Below, in pieces: positions 16,968 to 25,290 of a DNA stretch of 64,000 bases. A program made the translations under genes and the position numbers. The DNA lies in contig NZ_BBJT01000011.1 of assembly GCF_000739915.1 (NCBI RefSeq), positions 1 to 64,000 on the forward strand. Direction: 5' to 3'. Source of the DNA: Paenibacillus chitinolyticus NBRC 15660 (lineage in GTDB: Bacteria > Bacillota > Bacilli > Paenibacillales > NBRC-103111). Numbering within the stretch: the stretch's first letter is position 1; each line of letters begins with the position of its first letter. The notes beneath the pieces were generated by a model. The model was not told the DNA's origin and searched no databases. It saw nothing but the letters and a program-made list of their open reading frames with translations.

Positions 16968-18221
16968 ATGGCGTCGCAGGCGACAGTCAATGCCGGCACC
17001 GCACGACCCTCGGCAGGAATCCCTACGTCGAAACCGACGGTTTATAAGGTTCTCCTTGCCATCAGTCTCGTGCATCTGTTTAATGATTCGATTCAATCGG
17101 TTATCCCGGCTATCTATCCGATTTTAAAAGACAGCATGACGCTTTCGTACGCCCAGATCGGATGGATCTCGTTCTATTTCAATCTGACTGCTTCCATCAT
17201 GCAGCCGGTCATCGGCATGTATACCGACCGGAAGCCTAAGCCCTACATGCTGCCGCTCGGCATGGCCTCCACCTTCCTCGGCATGCTCCTGCTCGCGTTC
17301 GCGCCTTCGTACGCGTTCGTGCTGCTGGCCGTATCGCTGGTGGGCCTGGGATCGGCGGCTTTCCATCCGCAGGGCTCCAAGGTCGCCCACCTGGCCGCAG
17401 GCTCCCGCAAGGGACTGGCCCAGTCGATCTTCCAGGTCGGCGGCAACGCGGGTCAATCGCTGGCTCCGCTGCTGACGAAATGGATCTTCATTCCGCTGGG
17501 CCAGTTCGGCTCGATCTGGTTCACCCTCGTGGCGGGCGCCGCCATGCTCGTGCAAACTTTTATCGCCCGCTGGTACAAGGGTGTGATCGAAGCCGGGGCC
17601 GTGACGGCGAAGAAGACCGTGCAGCGCGCGATGGATCCCGCCAAGCGCAATAAGATCGCCGGCGCGATCGTCGTGCTGGTGTTCCTGGTCTTTATCCGCT
17701 CGTGGTACGCGGCGGCCATGACGAGCTATTACGCCTTCTATTTGCGCGATGTCGTCGGCACGACCATCGACCAGGCGCAAATCTATATTTTCCTGTTCCT
17801 GGCCGCAGGCGCGCTCGGAACGTTCTTCGGCGGGCCTCTCGCCGACCGGTTCGGACAGAGAACCGTCATCTTCGTCTCTATGTGCGGCGCGGCTCCGCTG
17901 GCCGCTCTCATCCCCTACGTCAATCTGGGATGGGCAACCGTGCTGCTCGTGCTGACCGGATTCATCGTGTTCTCCAGCTTCTCCGTCACCGTCGTGTATG
18001 CGCAGACGCTGATTCCGGGGAAAGTCGGCATGGTATCCGGCCTAATTACGGGCTTCGCGTTCGGCATGGGCGGAATAGGAGCGCTCGTTCTAGGCAACCT
18101 GATCGACGCGCACGGGATCAGCCTCATCATGAAGCTGTCCAGCCTTCTGCCGATTCTCGGCATCTTGACGCTCTTTCTTCCGTCAGACCGCAAGCTGCGC
18201 GAGTGGTCTTCAGAAGTATAA
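16968..18221 (+). CDS. MFS transporter, fosmidomycin-resistance (Fsr)-like
   Basis: 417 aa with 12 predicted membrane helices after a Ser/Thr/Pro-rich N-terminus. The first helix holds SLVHLFNDSIQSVIPAIYP and a later one LGSAAFHPQGSKVAHLAAG, both close to the Fsr subgroup. MFS motif A-like segments are MYTDRKPKP and GGPLADRFGQR. It probably exports small drugs or metabolites; the true substrate is unknown. The ribosome site AAAGGAG is 10 nt upstream. It follows psd closely and ends before a strong terminator. Confidence 0.85.
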   Translation: MASQATVNAGTARPSAGIPTSKPTVYKVLLAISLVHLFNDSIQSVIPAIYPILKDSMTLSYAQIGWISFYFNLTASIMQPVIGMYTDRKPKPYMLPLGMASTFLGMLLLAFAPSYAFVLLAVSLVGLGSAAFHPQGSKVAHLAAGSRKGLAQSIFQVGGNAGQSLAPLLTKWIFIPLGQFGSIWFTLVAGAAMLVQTFIARWYKGVIEAGAVTAKKTVQRAMDPAKRNKIAGAIVVLVFLVFIRSWYAAAMTSYYAFYLRDVVGTTIDQAQIYIFLFLAAGALGTFFGGPLADRFGQRTVIFVSMCGAAPLAALIPYVNLGWATVLLVLTGFIVFSSFSVTVVYAQTLIPGKVGMVSGLITGFAFGMGGIGALVLGNLIDAHGISLIMKLSSLLPILGILTLFLPSDRKLREWSSEV

Positions 18222-18230
18222 GCATAAGAC

Positions 18231-18267
18231 AAACCGGTATTCCCCTCTGGGAATACCGGTTTTTTTA
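18231..18267 (+). terminator. Intrinsic terminator after the MFS gene
   Basis: A 14-bp perfect stem (18231-18244 with 18249-18262), 4-nt loop ctct, followed by a T run. Confidence 0.92.
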
Positions 18268-18351
18268 GGTCGTGTCCGCAACTGCTTTATAAGCGGTCAT
18301 TTCTCAACCAACGTTTCATACTCCTTCACCAGGCTGCAGTGACGGCCTCGA

Positions 18352-19809
18352 CTAAGGTTGATCCACCGAAAATTCCCACGGGCCTTTTACCCGCGTATGA
18401 AGGGATGACACCTTCAACTCGTACTCCTTCTGACCGGGCTGAACCGACAGAAGCATCCATTCCAGCTTGTCGGTTTGCTCATTACGGTGCCAGACCGCGC
18501 CGCCATTTAACAGACTTGGGGGAAATTCGTACAAGGTCTCGGCCGCCTGCTCGTCGCCATGAAGTTCGAACCAGATGCGGATACTGTCTTCCCCGGCTTC
18601 GCCTTCTCCGTCAATTTTCGCTCCCTTGAGAATTCTCTCCACCCGGCCCACACTGACCGGAAAACCGAACAGATCGAACGTCCGGTTAACTTCCACACTG
18701 CCCTTCTCGGGAACAAGGAGACGGATTACAGCCGGCTGGTCATAGCTTCTCGTCAGATCAAGCGCGGGGATGACCAGCTTGGCTCCCCCCACTGCCTCCT
18801 TGCCTCGCTCCCAGTAAATTTCACTCGAATTAGGGAACGTCTCGTCCTGCGTGTAGGGAATTTCTTCACCCGTGCCGGGGTTAAAGAGCTTAGCGGACGG
18901 AACCTCCTTATAAAAAGAATTAAACCCGTACGAATTGATTTTCACTTCACCCGGCAGTTGAGGAAGAATCGTCAGTTTCATCTTCCCTTCATCCGCCGCT
19001 GCGCTCACCGCGGTCAACCGGATCCCGCTATGCTCAGCCGTAGGACCGAGATCCGCTACTTGCTCCACTTCCCGGGGAGCGACAAGCTTCAAGGGGAGTT
19101 CCTGCCCCTCCGCAATCAGGGTCGTATTGCCGGCAACCTCGATCCGGCCTTCGTAGCTGTAAAACCCGGTCCATCCTCCTTCCGCCCCCGTCAGCGTAGC
19201 CCGGCGGAAAACGTACTTCTCTCCCAGGCCGTTCCGCAGGGTCACCTCCGAGGCCCGGGGCAAACCGGTACCGACCAGCGTAACTGTCGAGTTTTTCTCC
19301 CCGATGGACAATCCTCTGATTTCAAGCTGCCCTTTTCCGATTTTGTGAGTAGTCGGCAGAGGCTGCACGTACTCCACCCGCTGCTCCGTTTTCTCCGAAT
19401 CGGCCACTCCGGCAAAACCGGGCAGGTATTGAAGCACACGCCGCATTTGGGCGGCCACTTCCGGCTGAGCGCCCGCAAGCACCCCGCCGGTAAGCAGCAA
19501 AGCCGCTAACGCGGCCAGGAGAGCATATCTGCGCAGGAGCTTCGGTCGGTTTGTCCCCGTTCGCCCGACCCGAGGAGCAGTTGGCGCAAGCTCTCCGCCG
19601 GTTGAAGGGCAAATCGCGGTCTTTATCTTTGCGCCGGGGGATATCCCCGCTATTTTCTCAAAAGTCCGCTGCTTAATTGCTGCCAGCCTGTCGGGGTCTT
19701 TCTCCAATGGGAATTCCGCCGTATCCAAGTCAGGGATGTGATTTTCCGCCAAGTCGGCCGTTATTTCATCCAGAAGCCCGAACCATTCCTGCTCTTCGCG
19801 TTTTTTCAT
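18352..19809 (-). CDS. DUF4179-type putative anti-sigma factor
   Basis: 485 aa. An N-terminal cytoplasmic region (about 1-90) is followed by one membrane helix (YALLAALAALLLTGGVLAGA, about residues 94-113). A long extracytoplasmic domain rich in beta-type sequence then reaches the C-terminus. The start codon overlaps the stop of the ECF sigma gene by 4 bp (ATGA), so the two are translationally coupled. That arrangement and topology point to a membrane anti-sigma factor that holds the sigma until an envelope signal is sensed. The signal is unknown. Confidence 0.75.
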   Translation of the reverse strand: MKKREEQEWFGLLDEITADLAENHIPDLDTAEFPLEKDPDRLAAIKQRTFEKIAGISPGAKIKTAICPSTGGELAPTAPRVGRTGTNRPKLLRRYALLAALAALLLTGGVLAGAQPEVAAQMRRVLQYLPGFAGVADSEKTEQRVEYVQPLPTTHKIGKGQLEIRGLSIGEKNSTVTLVGTGLPRASEVTLRNGLGEKYVFRRATLTGAEGGWTGFYSYEGRIEVAGNTTLIAEGQELPLKLVAPREVEQVADLGPTAEHSGIRLTAVSAAADEGKMKLTILPQLPGEVKINSYGFNSFYKEVPSAKLFNPGTGEEIPYTQDETFPNSSEIYWERGKEAVGGAKLVIPALDLTRSYDQPAVIRLLVPEKGSVEVNRTFDLFGFPVSVGRVERILKGAKIDGEGEAGEDSIRIWFELHGDEQAAETLYEFPPSLLNGGAVWHRNEQTDKLEWMLLSVQPGQKEYELKVSSLHTRVKGPWEFSVDQP

Positions 19810-20375
19810 GAGATCCCCTCCGTCCGAACTGTTTCCATCTGCTCTTTGAGCTTTTTCCTGGCCCGGTACAACCGATTTTCAACCGCCTTGGCCGTCAACC
19901 CCACAGCAGCCGCAATCTCCTCCACGGACTCGTAATAGTAATATCGCCGGTAAAAAATAATCCGGTCTTTGTCTTCCAACCTGTCGATCAAAGCTAAAAA
20001 TTCCTCCTGCGTTTCCCGGTCAAGAACGATCTGTTCGGTATCCGTTTCGGCCATGAGTTCCGTCTCCACGAGCATTTTACCCGACCGGGTTTCCGGTCTC
20101 AACCGCCGGCGGTAATCCAGCGCTTTGTATTTAGCGAGAATAAGCAGCCACGTTTTATAACTCCCCCGCCTCGGCTCATATTCTGCGGTCCTGTTCCAGG
20201 CCGCGGCAAAAACATCGCTGACACATTCCTCGATATCCTCGCGCGATACCGCCCCTTGAAGGATACGATGCACCAGACCGTATATATTCGAAGCGTATAA
20301 ATCCATAAGCGATTCCAGTGCGGCAGGATTCTGTTCGGACATCCCGCGTACCAGCCACTCCTCCGATTTTTCCAT
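19806..20375 (-). CDS. ECF-type RNA polymerase sigma factor
   Basis: 189 aa. Region 2 is at about residues 20-90, with DLYASNIYGLVHRIL, the core-binding DIEECVSDVFAAAWNR, and the -10-recognition part RGSYKTWLLILAKYKALDYRR. Region 4 at about 125-180 contains LEDKDRIIFYRRYYYYESVEEIAAAVGLTAKAVENRLYRARKKL, the usual helix-turn-helix (quoted here as four joined pieces). It directs transcription of an envelope or stress regulon together with the overlapping anti-sigma gene. The ribosome site is a G-rich GGGGGG close to the ATG. Confidence 0.9.
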   Translation of the reverse strand: MEKSEEWLVRGMSEQNPAALESLMDLYASNIYGLVHRILQGAVSREDIEECVSDVFAAAWNRTAEYEPRRGSYKTWLLILAKYKALDYRRRLRPETRSGKMLVETELMAETDTEQIVLDRETQEEFLALIDRLEDKDRIIFYRRYYYYESVEEIAAAVGLTAKAVENRLYRARKKLKEQMETVRTEGIS

Positions 20376-20612
20376 ATAGTGCCCCCCGTATGTCCCATCC
20401 CTAAATCCGTTTTATTCTGTCAATATGTACTACGTCCGTTCTCTTCATAATCACTCAGGCTGGAAGAAATATCGTCCAAACCGTCAAACATACACTAGAA
20501 AAAGCGGATATTTTTCAACACCGGCCGGTGTTTGGTTCATAAGAATTGCGCTCTCTTACATGCCATCCCCGGTCACCGCCCTTGTTTATTTTTCATCCAA
20601 AGGAGGCGCAGC

Positions 20613-21428
20613 ATGGGCATCTACATCCCCGTAGAGCAGGGAGTTAACCTTTATGTCGAGGATTTGAATCCCGGGGGCGGCGGCAAAACGATTCTGTTCA
20701 TTCACGGCTGGCCGCTTAACCACACGATGTTCGAGTACCAGTTCGATCAGCTTCCCAAAGCCGGATACCGCTGTATCGGCGTCGATTTGAGAGGATTCGG
20801 CAAATCCGACCGCCCTTGGGGAGGCTATTCCTACGACCGGATGGCGGACGATATCCGCCGTGTGATCGAGACGCTTAGGCTCGAAGGCATTATACTCGCC
20901 GGATTTTCCATGGGAGGAGCCATTGCGATCCGGTATATGGCCAGACACGGCGGGTTTGGCGTTTCCAAGCTGGCTCTGTTCGCTCCGGCAGCTCCCCTAT
21001 TTACCAAACGTCCGGACTTCCCGTACGGCAATTCAATCGAAGAACTGAACCATCTCATAGAAGGAACCTATACCGACCGCCCTAAAATGCTCGAAGATCT
21101 CGGCGGCCGTTTTTTTGCCCGGTATGTGTCGGCCCCTCTTCAAAACTGGTTTCACGGGATCGCCCTGTCATCCTCCGGGCATGCGACCGCCATGGGAGCG
21201 GCTCTTTTGAGAGACGAGGATCTGCGTCCCGATCTGCCCAAAATCTCGGTGCCCACAGTGATTTTCCAGGGGGCACAGGACATGATCTGTCCCTATCCGC
21301 TAGCCCAGGCGACACAAGCGGGCATCAAGCACTCCGAACTCGTGCCGTTCGCATACAGCGGTCATGGCTTGTTTTACTGTGAAATGGGCAAATTCAACCG
21401 GGAGCTGATGCGGTTCGTCGGTTCCTAG
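20613..21428 (+). CDS. Alpha/beta hydrolase (chloroperoxidase/esterase-like)
   Basis: 271 aa. The oxyanion stretch FIHGWPLNHTMFEYQF precedes the nucleophile elbow GFSMGG (Ser about residue 95), with Asp in QGAQDMICP and His in YSGHGLFY completing the triad. Overall it resembles non-haem chloroperoxidase-like hydrolases; the natural substrate cannot be told. ATG at 20613 has AAAGGAGG 6 nt upstream, so in-frame codons further upstream were not used. Directly after the stop lies a 12-bp tandem repeat rather than a clear terminator. Confidence 0.85.
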   Translation: MGIYIPVEQGVNLYVEDLNPGGGGKTILFIHGWPLNHTMFEYQFDQLPKAGYRCIGVDLRGFGKSDRPWGGYSYDRMADDIRRVIETLRLEGIILAGFSMGGAIAIRYMARHGGFGVSKLALFAPAAPLFTKRPDFPYGNSIEELNHLIEGTYTDRPKMLEDLGGRFFARYVSAPLQNWFHGIALSSSGHATAMGAALLRDEDLRPDLPKISVPTVIFQGAQDMICPYPLAQATQAGIKHSELVPFAYSGHGLFYCEMGKFNRELMRFVGS

Positions 21429-21430
21429 TT

Positions 21431-21463
21431 ATTCGGTTCGTTACTCGGTTCGTTATTCGGCTC
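21431..21463 (+). repeat. 12-bp tandem repeat, 2.7 copies
   Basis: The unit ATTCGGTTCGTT is repeated with one change, then a partial third copy, immediately after the hydrolase gene. No coding role is seen. Confidence 0.8.
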
Positions 21464-21523
21464 AGCCCAATCCCTGCGCAGGGTGAGAAGACATTTTTAT
21501 ACCCGCTCGGCCCCGTGTTCCCA

Positions 21524-21552
21524 TTGCCAAATATTGTTAACCTTGCTATACT
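21524..21552 (+). promoter_or_regulatory. Sigma-A promoter for the racemase-like gene
   Basis: TTGCCA (21524-21529), 17 bp, TATACT (21547-21552); start of translation about 33 bp downstream. Confidence 0.65.
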
Positions 21553-21584
21553 TCATAGAAAACTTCGGACGGGGTGTCTATCGG

Positions 21585-22256
21585 ATGAAAAGAAAACTTG
21601 GCTGCTATCATGCCCACTACTCCAATATCGAACATATCGAGAAAGCCCTCGGCTCTTATGACATCGAGCTGGTGCATTTCGTCGATCCCGGTTTGGACCG
21701 GATTAAGAACGACAGCGATTTTACGGAGGAACTGGCCCTGAACAAAATAAAATCCACACTCGACTGGTTAGCCAGTTGTCATGTGGATGCCATTTTAATT
21801 ACCTGTACGTATTTTACGGCTCATCTGCCTGAACATTTCTCCTGCCCGGTGCCGATTATTAAAATCGACGATCCTTTGTTTCACAAAATTTTGCAGCTTA
21901 ACCGGCCTTCGGTTCTCGTTTTCACCAATCCTTCGACTGTCGAAGGCACGATGGAACAGCTCCACAAGTTTGCGGCCGCAGCCGGCCAGGAGATTCAGGT
22001 AGAGCCGGTCCTTCTTGAAAACACGTTCCAGCTCGTCATGCAGGGCAAGAAGAACGATTATATCGAAGCGGTTTCCAGAGGGCTGTTCCATGCCATCGAA
22101 GACCATCCCCGCAAAACGGTGTTCGCGGCCCAGCTTTCTATGGTACCCGCCGCCGAGCGGGTCGGCAGGGAAAGCGACGCTTTCCTCGGCAACCACCTCG
22201 ACGCCCTCCCGGGCTATCTGAAAGATATTCTCAGCCTTGAAGCCGTAGGACGCTGA
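21585..22256 (+). CDS. Aspartate/glutamate racemase-superfamily protein
   Basis: 223 aa. The N-terminal half includes LGCYHAHYSNIEHIEKAL and the first active-site loop ILITCTYFTAHLP, where the Cys is the expected catalytic thiol. The second half has FAAQLSMVPAAERVG at the place where two-thiol racemases carry a second Cys; here it is Ser/Met, like the AQxSM motif of some superfamily members of unknown activity. A true cofactor-free racemase is therefore uncertain. Start ATG at 21585 follows GGGGTG with 8 nt spacing and a good promoter. Convergent with the enolase-superfamily gene. Confidence 0.75.
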   Translation: MKRKLGCYHAHYSNIEHIEKALGSYDIELVHFVDPGLDRIKNDSDFTEELALNKIKSTLDWLASCHVDAILITCTYFTAHLPEHFSCPVPIIKIDDPLFHKILQLNRPSVLVFTNPSTVEGTMEQLHKFAAAAGQEIQVEPVLLENTFQLVMQGKKNDYIEAVSRGLFHAIEDHPRKTVFAAQLSMVPAAERVGRESDAFLGNHLDALPGYLKDILSLEAVGR

Positions 22257-22282
22257 GGCGGGTGCACAGTTCGCGGCAATAC

Positions 22283-23548
22283 CTACCGGTTCTCGTAATA
22301 AGAACTCGGCCGGAATACGCCGCCGCTTTCCGCGTAGAAAGCCTCGTCCAGCTCGAATAACCCGCCGCGCGTGCGGGTCCAGCCCGCTCCCGCGGCCGGA
22401 TGATAGCTGACGAGCCGGTCCCAACCGCGGTAGTTTTGCCCGCCGTTGGATTCGATCAGGCCGTAAGCCATCCCGGGCAGAGGACGAAGGTGAGCCGCCA
22501 GCACGCGGGTCCACTCCACCAGCAGCGGATTGGCCGTAAGGTCGGCGCAGAAGCACGGCACTCCCCGCTCGGCGGCCAGAGCGGCCACTTTCAGGCTCAG
22601 GCTCATCGACTTCGCCGCCGGTTTAAGGGCGAGAGCGCCGTAGCCGAGATCCATGTAGTAGCGGGCATCGCTTTCGGACTGGATGCTCTCATCCCCGGCA
22701 ATGCGGGCCGGCACATCCTCGACGGAGATTTCGCGTCCGTCCAGGAACGGTTCTTCCACCAGAATAACAGAAGGAAGCGATCCGCTGCGGTCCGCATCTT
22801 CCAGCAGCCGCAGGAGGTCGTCTTTTGCCGCGTAACGGCCGTTCAGGTCGAGATAATAAGACACCTCTGCCGGGGCGGGGCGGGTCTGCAAATAAGCTTG
22901 GGTCAGCTCATGAATATGCCGCAGGCGCTTGCTGTCCCAATCGATCATATCGCTGCCGCCGGACCCCAGCTTGATTTTGAGCACGGTACAGCCCTGCTCC
23001 AGCAAGCCGGTGATTTCCTCGTCGTCCGTACCGTACGCGATAGCGGGAACGGCTGCAACCGCCTCCGTCTTCTGCTCGCCCAGGCTATGGTATTCGGCCG
23101 GCAGCAGATCCGAGAAGCGGTAAATCTCCCGCTCCCGCGCGTAGAGGACCCAGGCCGCGAAATCGACCGCCGCCAGCGCGTTCAGAACGTAAGTCGGCCG
23201 GACATTCGGATGCCCCTGACGGGCGAACCAGGACTGCGAAGGCCGCGCATACAATTGTTCGAACAGTTCCATCGGATGCGCGAAGGAGGCTCCCTCCAGA
23301 GACTTTACGGTCTCCTCCGCAAATTTGTACATCAGCTCGTTAGCTCCCTGCTCACCGAGAGAAGCCATCAGATTCGCGTCCGACCACAATGGACTCTGAA
23401 CTCCCACTCCCGTGCCTTTGTGACCGCTTTCACTAGTTAGCGTAACAATCGGCTGCCACAGCTCCGTTAATTGTCCTCCTTTAAATCCGAAAGGATGAAG
23501 CAGCGGTTCCCGATCGGCTCGCAGGTTGCTTTCCGTAATTGTCAGCAT
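22283..23548 (-). CDS. Enolase-superfamily enzyme (mandelate racemase/muconate lactonizing type)
   Basis: 421 aa. An N-terminal capping domain is followed by a TIM barrel. The likely base motif is LKIKLGSGG (Lys-x-Lys), the metal ligands are the Asp in YLDLNGRY, the Glu in VEEPFLDG and the Glu/Asp in IAGDESIQ, and a far-side Lys lies in GALALKPAAKS. The set fits a proton-abstracting enzyme such as a dipeptide epimerase, sugar-acid dehydratase or OSBS-like enzyme; the precise reaction cannot be assigned. It is longer than the typical 360-380 aa. Start at 23548 follows GAGAAAACGC without a strong site, so the start is provisional. Confidence 0.8.
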   Translation of the reverse strand: MLTITESNLRADREPLLHPFGFKGGQLTELWQPIVTLTSESGHKGTGVGVQSPLWSDANLMASLGEQGANELMYKFAEETVKSLEGASFAHPMELFEQLYARPSQSWFARQGHPNVRPTYVLNALAAVDFAAWVLYAREREIYRFSDLLPAEYHSLGEQKTEAVAAVPAIAYGTDDEEITGLLEQGCTVLKIKLGSGGSDMIDWDSKRLRHIHELTQAYLQTRPAPAEVSYYLDLNGRYAAKDDLLRLLEDADRSGSLPSVILVEEPFLDGREISVEDVPARIAGDESIQSESDARYYMDLGYGALALKPAAKSMSLSLKVAALAAERGVPCFCADLTANPLLVEWTRVLAAHLRPLPGMAYGLIESNGGQNYRGWDRLVSYHPAAGAGWTRTRGGLFELDEAFYAESGGVFRPSSYYENR

Positions 23549-23744
23549 GCGTTTTCTCGCCCTCTTTCTCCCCGTTTGCCGGGGCTTTCTTTGTCGGGCA
23601 GCTTAAATTCATACCCGCATAAGCGCATTTCATTGTACCCATATCTTAGGAGTCACGGCATAGCCTGTCAATGAATCGGCCATTTATCGCAACTTTATAG
23701 ACACGAAAGCAGTAGAATGAAAGGAAGAGGAAGGGGTGAACAAC

Positions 23745-24002
23745 ATGCGGACAAGACCGATTTATTTGTTCTATGGGGGGGTGTCCCTGCTAATGATGGT
23801 CATATACACCGTCCAATTTATCAGCGGTATGCCGGAAGTTTACTTGCTGCAGACCGGTCCTCTGGGAAACGTGGAGCGCTTCGAGAACTTGTTTTCGAAA
23901 GGCTTGCCCTGCGCCGTTTTGGCTCTGGTCATGACGTTTTTTTATCTGATTCTATATTTGGCCGACAGGCCGAAAAAAGAGCCGGATCATGAGCCCGGAT
24001 AG
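23745..24002 (+). CDS. Small two-helix membrane protein, unknown function
   Basis: 85 aa with hydrophobic stretches at about residues 6-25 (IYLFYGGVSLLMMVIYTVQF) and 53-73 (PCAVLALVMTFFYLILYLAD), ending in a charged tail KKEPDHEPG. No family recognised. The ATG at 23745 sits 6 nt after AGGGGTG; an in-frame GTG at 23736 (after GGAAGAGG) is a possible longer start. Codon use is like its neighbours. Confidence 0.6.
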   Translation: MRTRPIYLFYGGVSLLMMVIYTVQFISGMPEVYLLQTGPLGNVERFENLFSKGLPCAVLALVMTFFYLILYLADRPKKEPDHEPG

Positions 24003-24101
24003 GGCCCGATTCGGCTTGTCTCTCCTATTTCGGAATGGGAACTTCTCGGAACGCGGACCCTGCTTCCAGTGGTGTTTATCGCTTGCGGGAAGTCCGCCCG
24101 G

Positions 24102-24503
24102 TTAGCCGGACAGGACCTCCAAAGTCAGCAGCTGACCGGTTCTTTTCGTCACGGTAGCCTTCACCTGATTCCCCGCCTCCAGAAGCTCTCCGCTTTCCCC
24201 CGGCTGTATTTCCCTGGTCGGCAGCCTGTAGCGCTTTACCTTGCCCTCCCGCGTCTTTAGCGACAACCTGCCGTTGTTATAGTCCGTTACCCGGCCTTCA
24301 AATTCAACGTGACGGGATTCGATCAGATCGAACAGGACATATCCGGCGGTAAAAAGCGCGAGAAGCAGGCCGAGAACCGTCAGCGGCTTAAGCAAGTCGG
24401 ACAGGTCCCAGTTTTGTATCATCAGCGTGGCAAACATAAAAGCGCTGAATGCCGACCCGGCCAGCAGAGGCAGCAGCGGATTTCGTATTTCAATCGTCTT
24501 CAC
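24102..24503 (-). CDS. Two-helix membrane protein with soluble C-terminal beta domain
   Basis: 133 aa from the GTG at 24503, which follows AGGAGG at good spacing; upstream in-frame codons are not needed. Two close hydrophobic helices (about residues 10-30 and 38-58) precede a beta-rich tail containing DYNNGRLSLKTREGKVKRYRLP and GNQVKATVTKRTGQLLTLEV. The tail looks like a small OB/SH3-type barrel as in NfeD-like proteins, but I cannot assign the family. Function unknown. Confidence 0.55.
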   Translation of the reverse strand: MKTIEIRNPLLPLLAGSAFSAFMFATLMIQNWDLSDLLKPLTVLGLLLALFTAGYVLFDLIESRHVEFEGRVTDYNNGRLSLKTREGKVKRYRLPTREIQPGESGELLEAGNQVKATVTKRTGQLLTLEVLSG

Positions 24504-24663
24504 AAGCTCTCCTCCTCGGTAATGAGCGCTTCTTTTTACAAGCAAAGTCTATCCTCTATATGTCGTTCTCCCGCTAGAAGCGTCAATGTGCTCTCTTCTT
24601 CTACTCTAACGAATTTCCTTTGGAAAATAAATACAAAAATACAAAATGTTTTGCAAGGCTGCT

Positions 24664-24697
24664 AAAAAAGCCCCCGCACCGGCTGGTACGAGGGCTT
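24664..24697 (-). terminator. Intrinsic terminator after the GAF-domain gene
   Basis: Read on the minus strand, an interrupted GC-rich stem (AAGCCC outer arms at 24668-24697) with a short loop is followed by six T. Confidence 0.8.
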
Positions 24698-24768
24698 CTA
24701 AAAGCTAAGAACTCTTCATTACATGAAACAAACTCACGTTGTGCATAAGGTGGGTACCCAATCGGGAG

Positions 24769-25248
24769 TTACAGCCGGGCTGCCAGCTCCGTCACGAAAC
24801 GCTCCAGCATAACGCGGTCGGTTTCGTCAAAACGGGCCAGGTTCGGACTGTCGATATCCAGGACGCCCAGCAGCTCGCCGTCTTTAACAAGCGGTACGAC
24901 GATTTCCGAGCGGGAGGCCGAGTCGCAGGCAATATGCCCGGGAAACCGCTCCACATCCTCAACAACCAGCGTCTCGCGCTTCTGCGCGGCGGTACCGCAT
25001 ACTCCGCGTCCGAGCGGGATGCGCACGCAAGCCGGAAGCCCCTGGAAAGGTCCGAGCACCAACTGTTCTCCTTCCAGCAAGTAAAAACCGACCCAATTTA
25101 TATCCCGGAGAAACTGGCCGAGCAGAGCCGAAGCGTTCGCCAGATTGGCAATCCGGCTTGGCTCCCCTTCAATCAGCGCCTTCAACTGGGCAATGACGAG
25201 GGTGTACTGCTCTTCACGGGTTCCTCCGTAAGTTTCCGTATGAAACAT
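24769..25248 (-). CDS. Free methionine-(R)-sulfoxide reductase, GAF-domain (YtsP-like)
   Basis: 159 aa, a single GAF domain. It has the three-cysteine arrangement of fRMsr enzymes: PACVRIPLGRGVCGTAA supplies two (about residues 73 and 83) and HIACDSASRSEIVVP the third (about 107). The family reduces free Met-R-O with thioredoxin, in the cytoplasm. NWVGFYLL and LGVLDIDSP are further conserved blocks. It stands alone with its own terminator. Confidence 0.88.
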   Translation of the reverse strand: MFHTETYGGTREEQYTLVIAQLKALIEGEPSRIANLANASALLGQFLRDINWVGFYLLEGEQLVLGPFQGLPACVRIPLGRGVCGTAAQKRETLVVEDVERFPGHIACDSASRSEIVVPLVKDGELLGVLDIDSPNLARFDETDRVMLERFVTELAARL

Positions 25249-25290
25249 GTTATCGCCTGCTTTCCTAGTTAAACTGTAACCAGGAATTTA

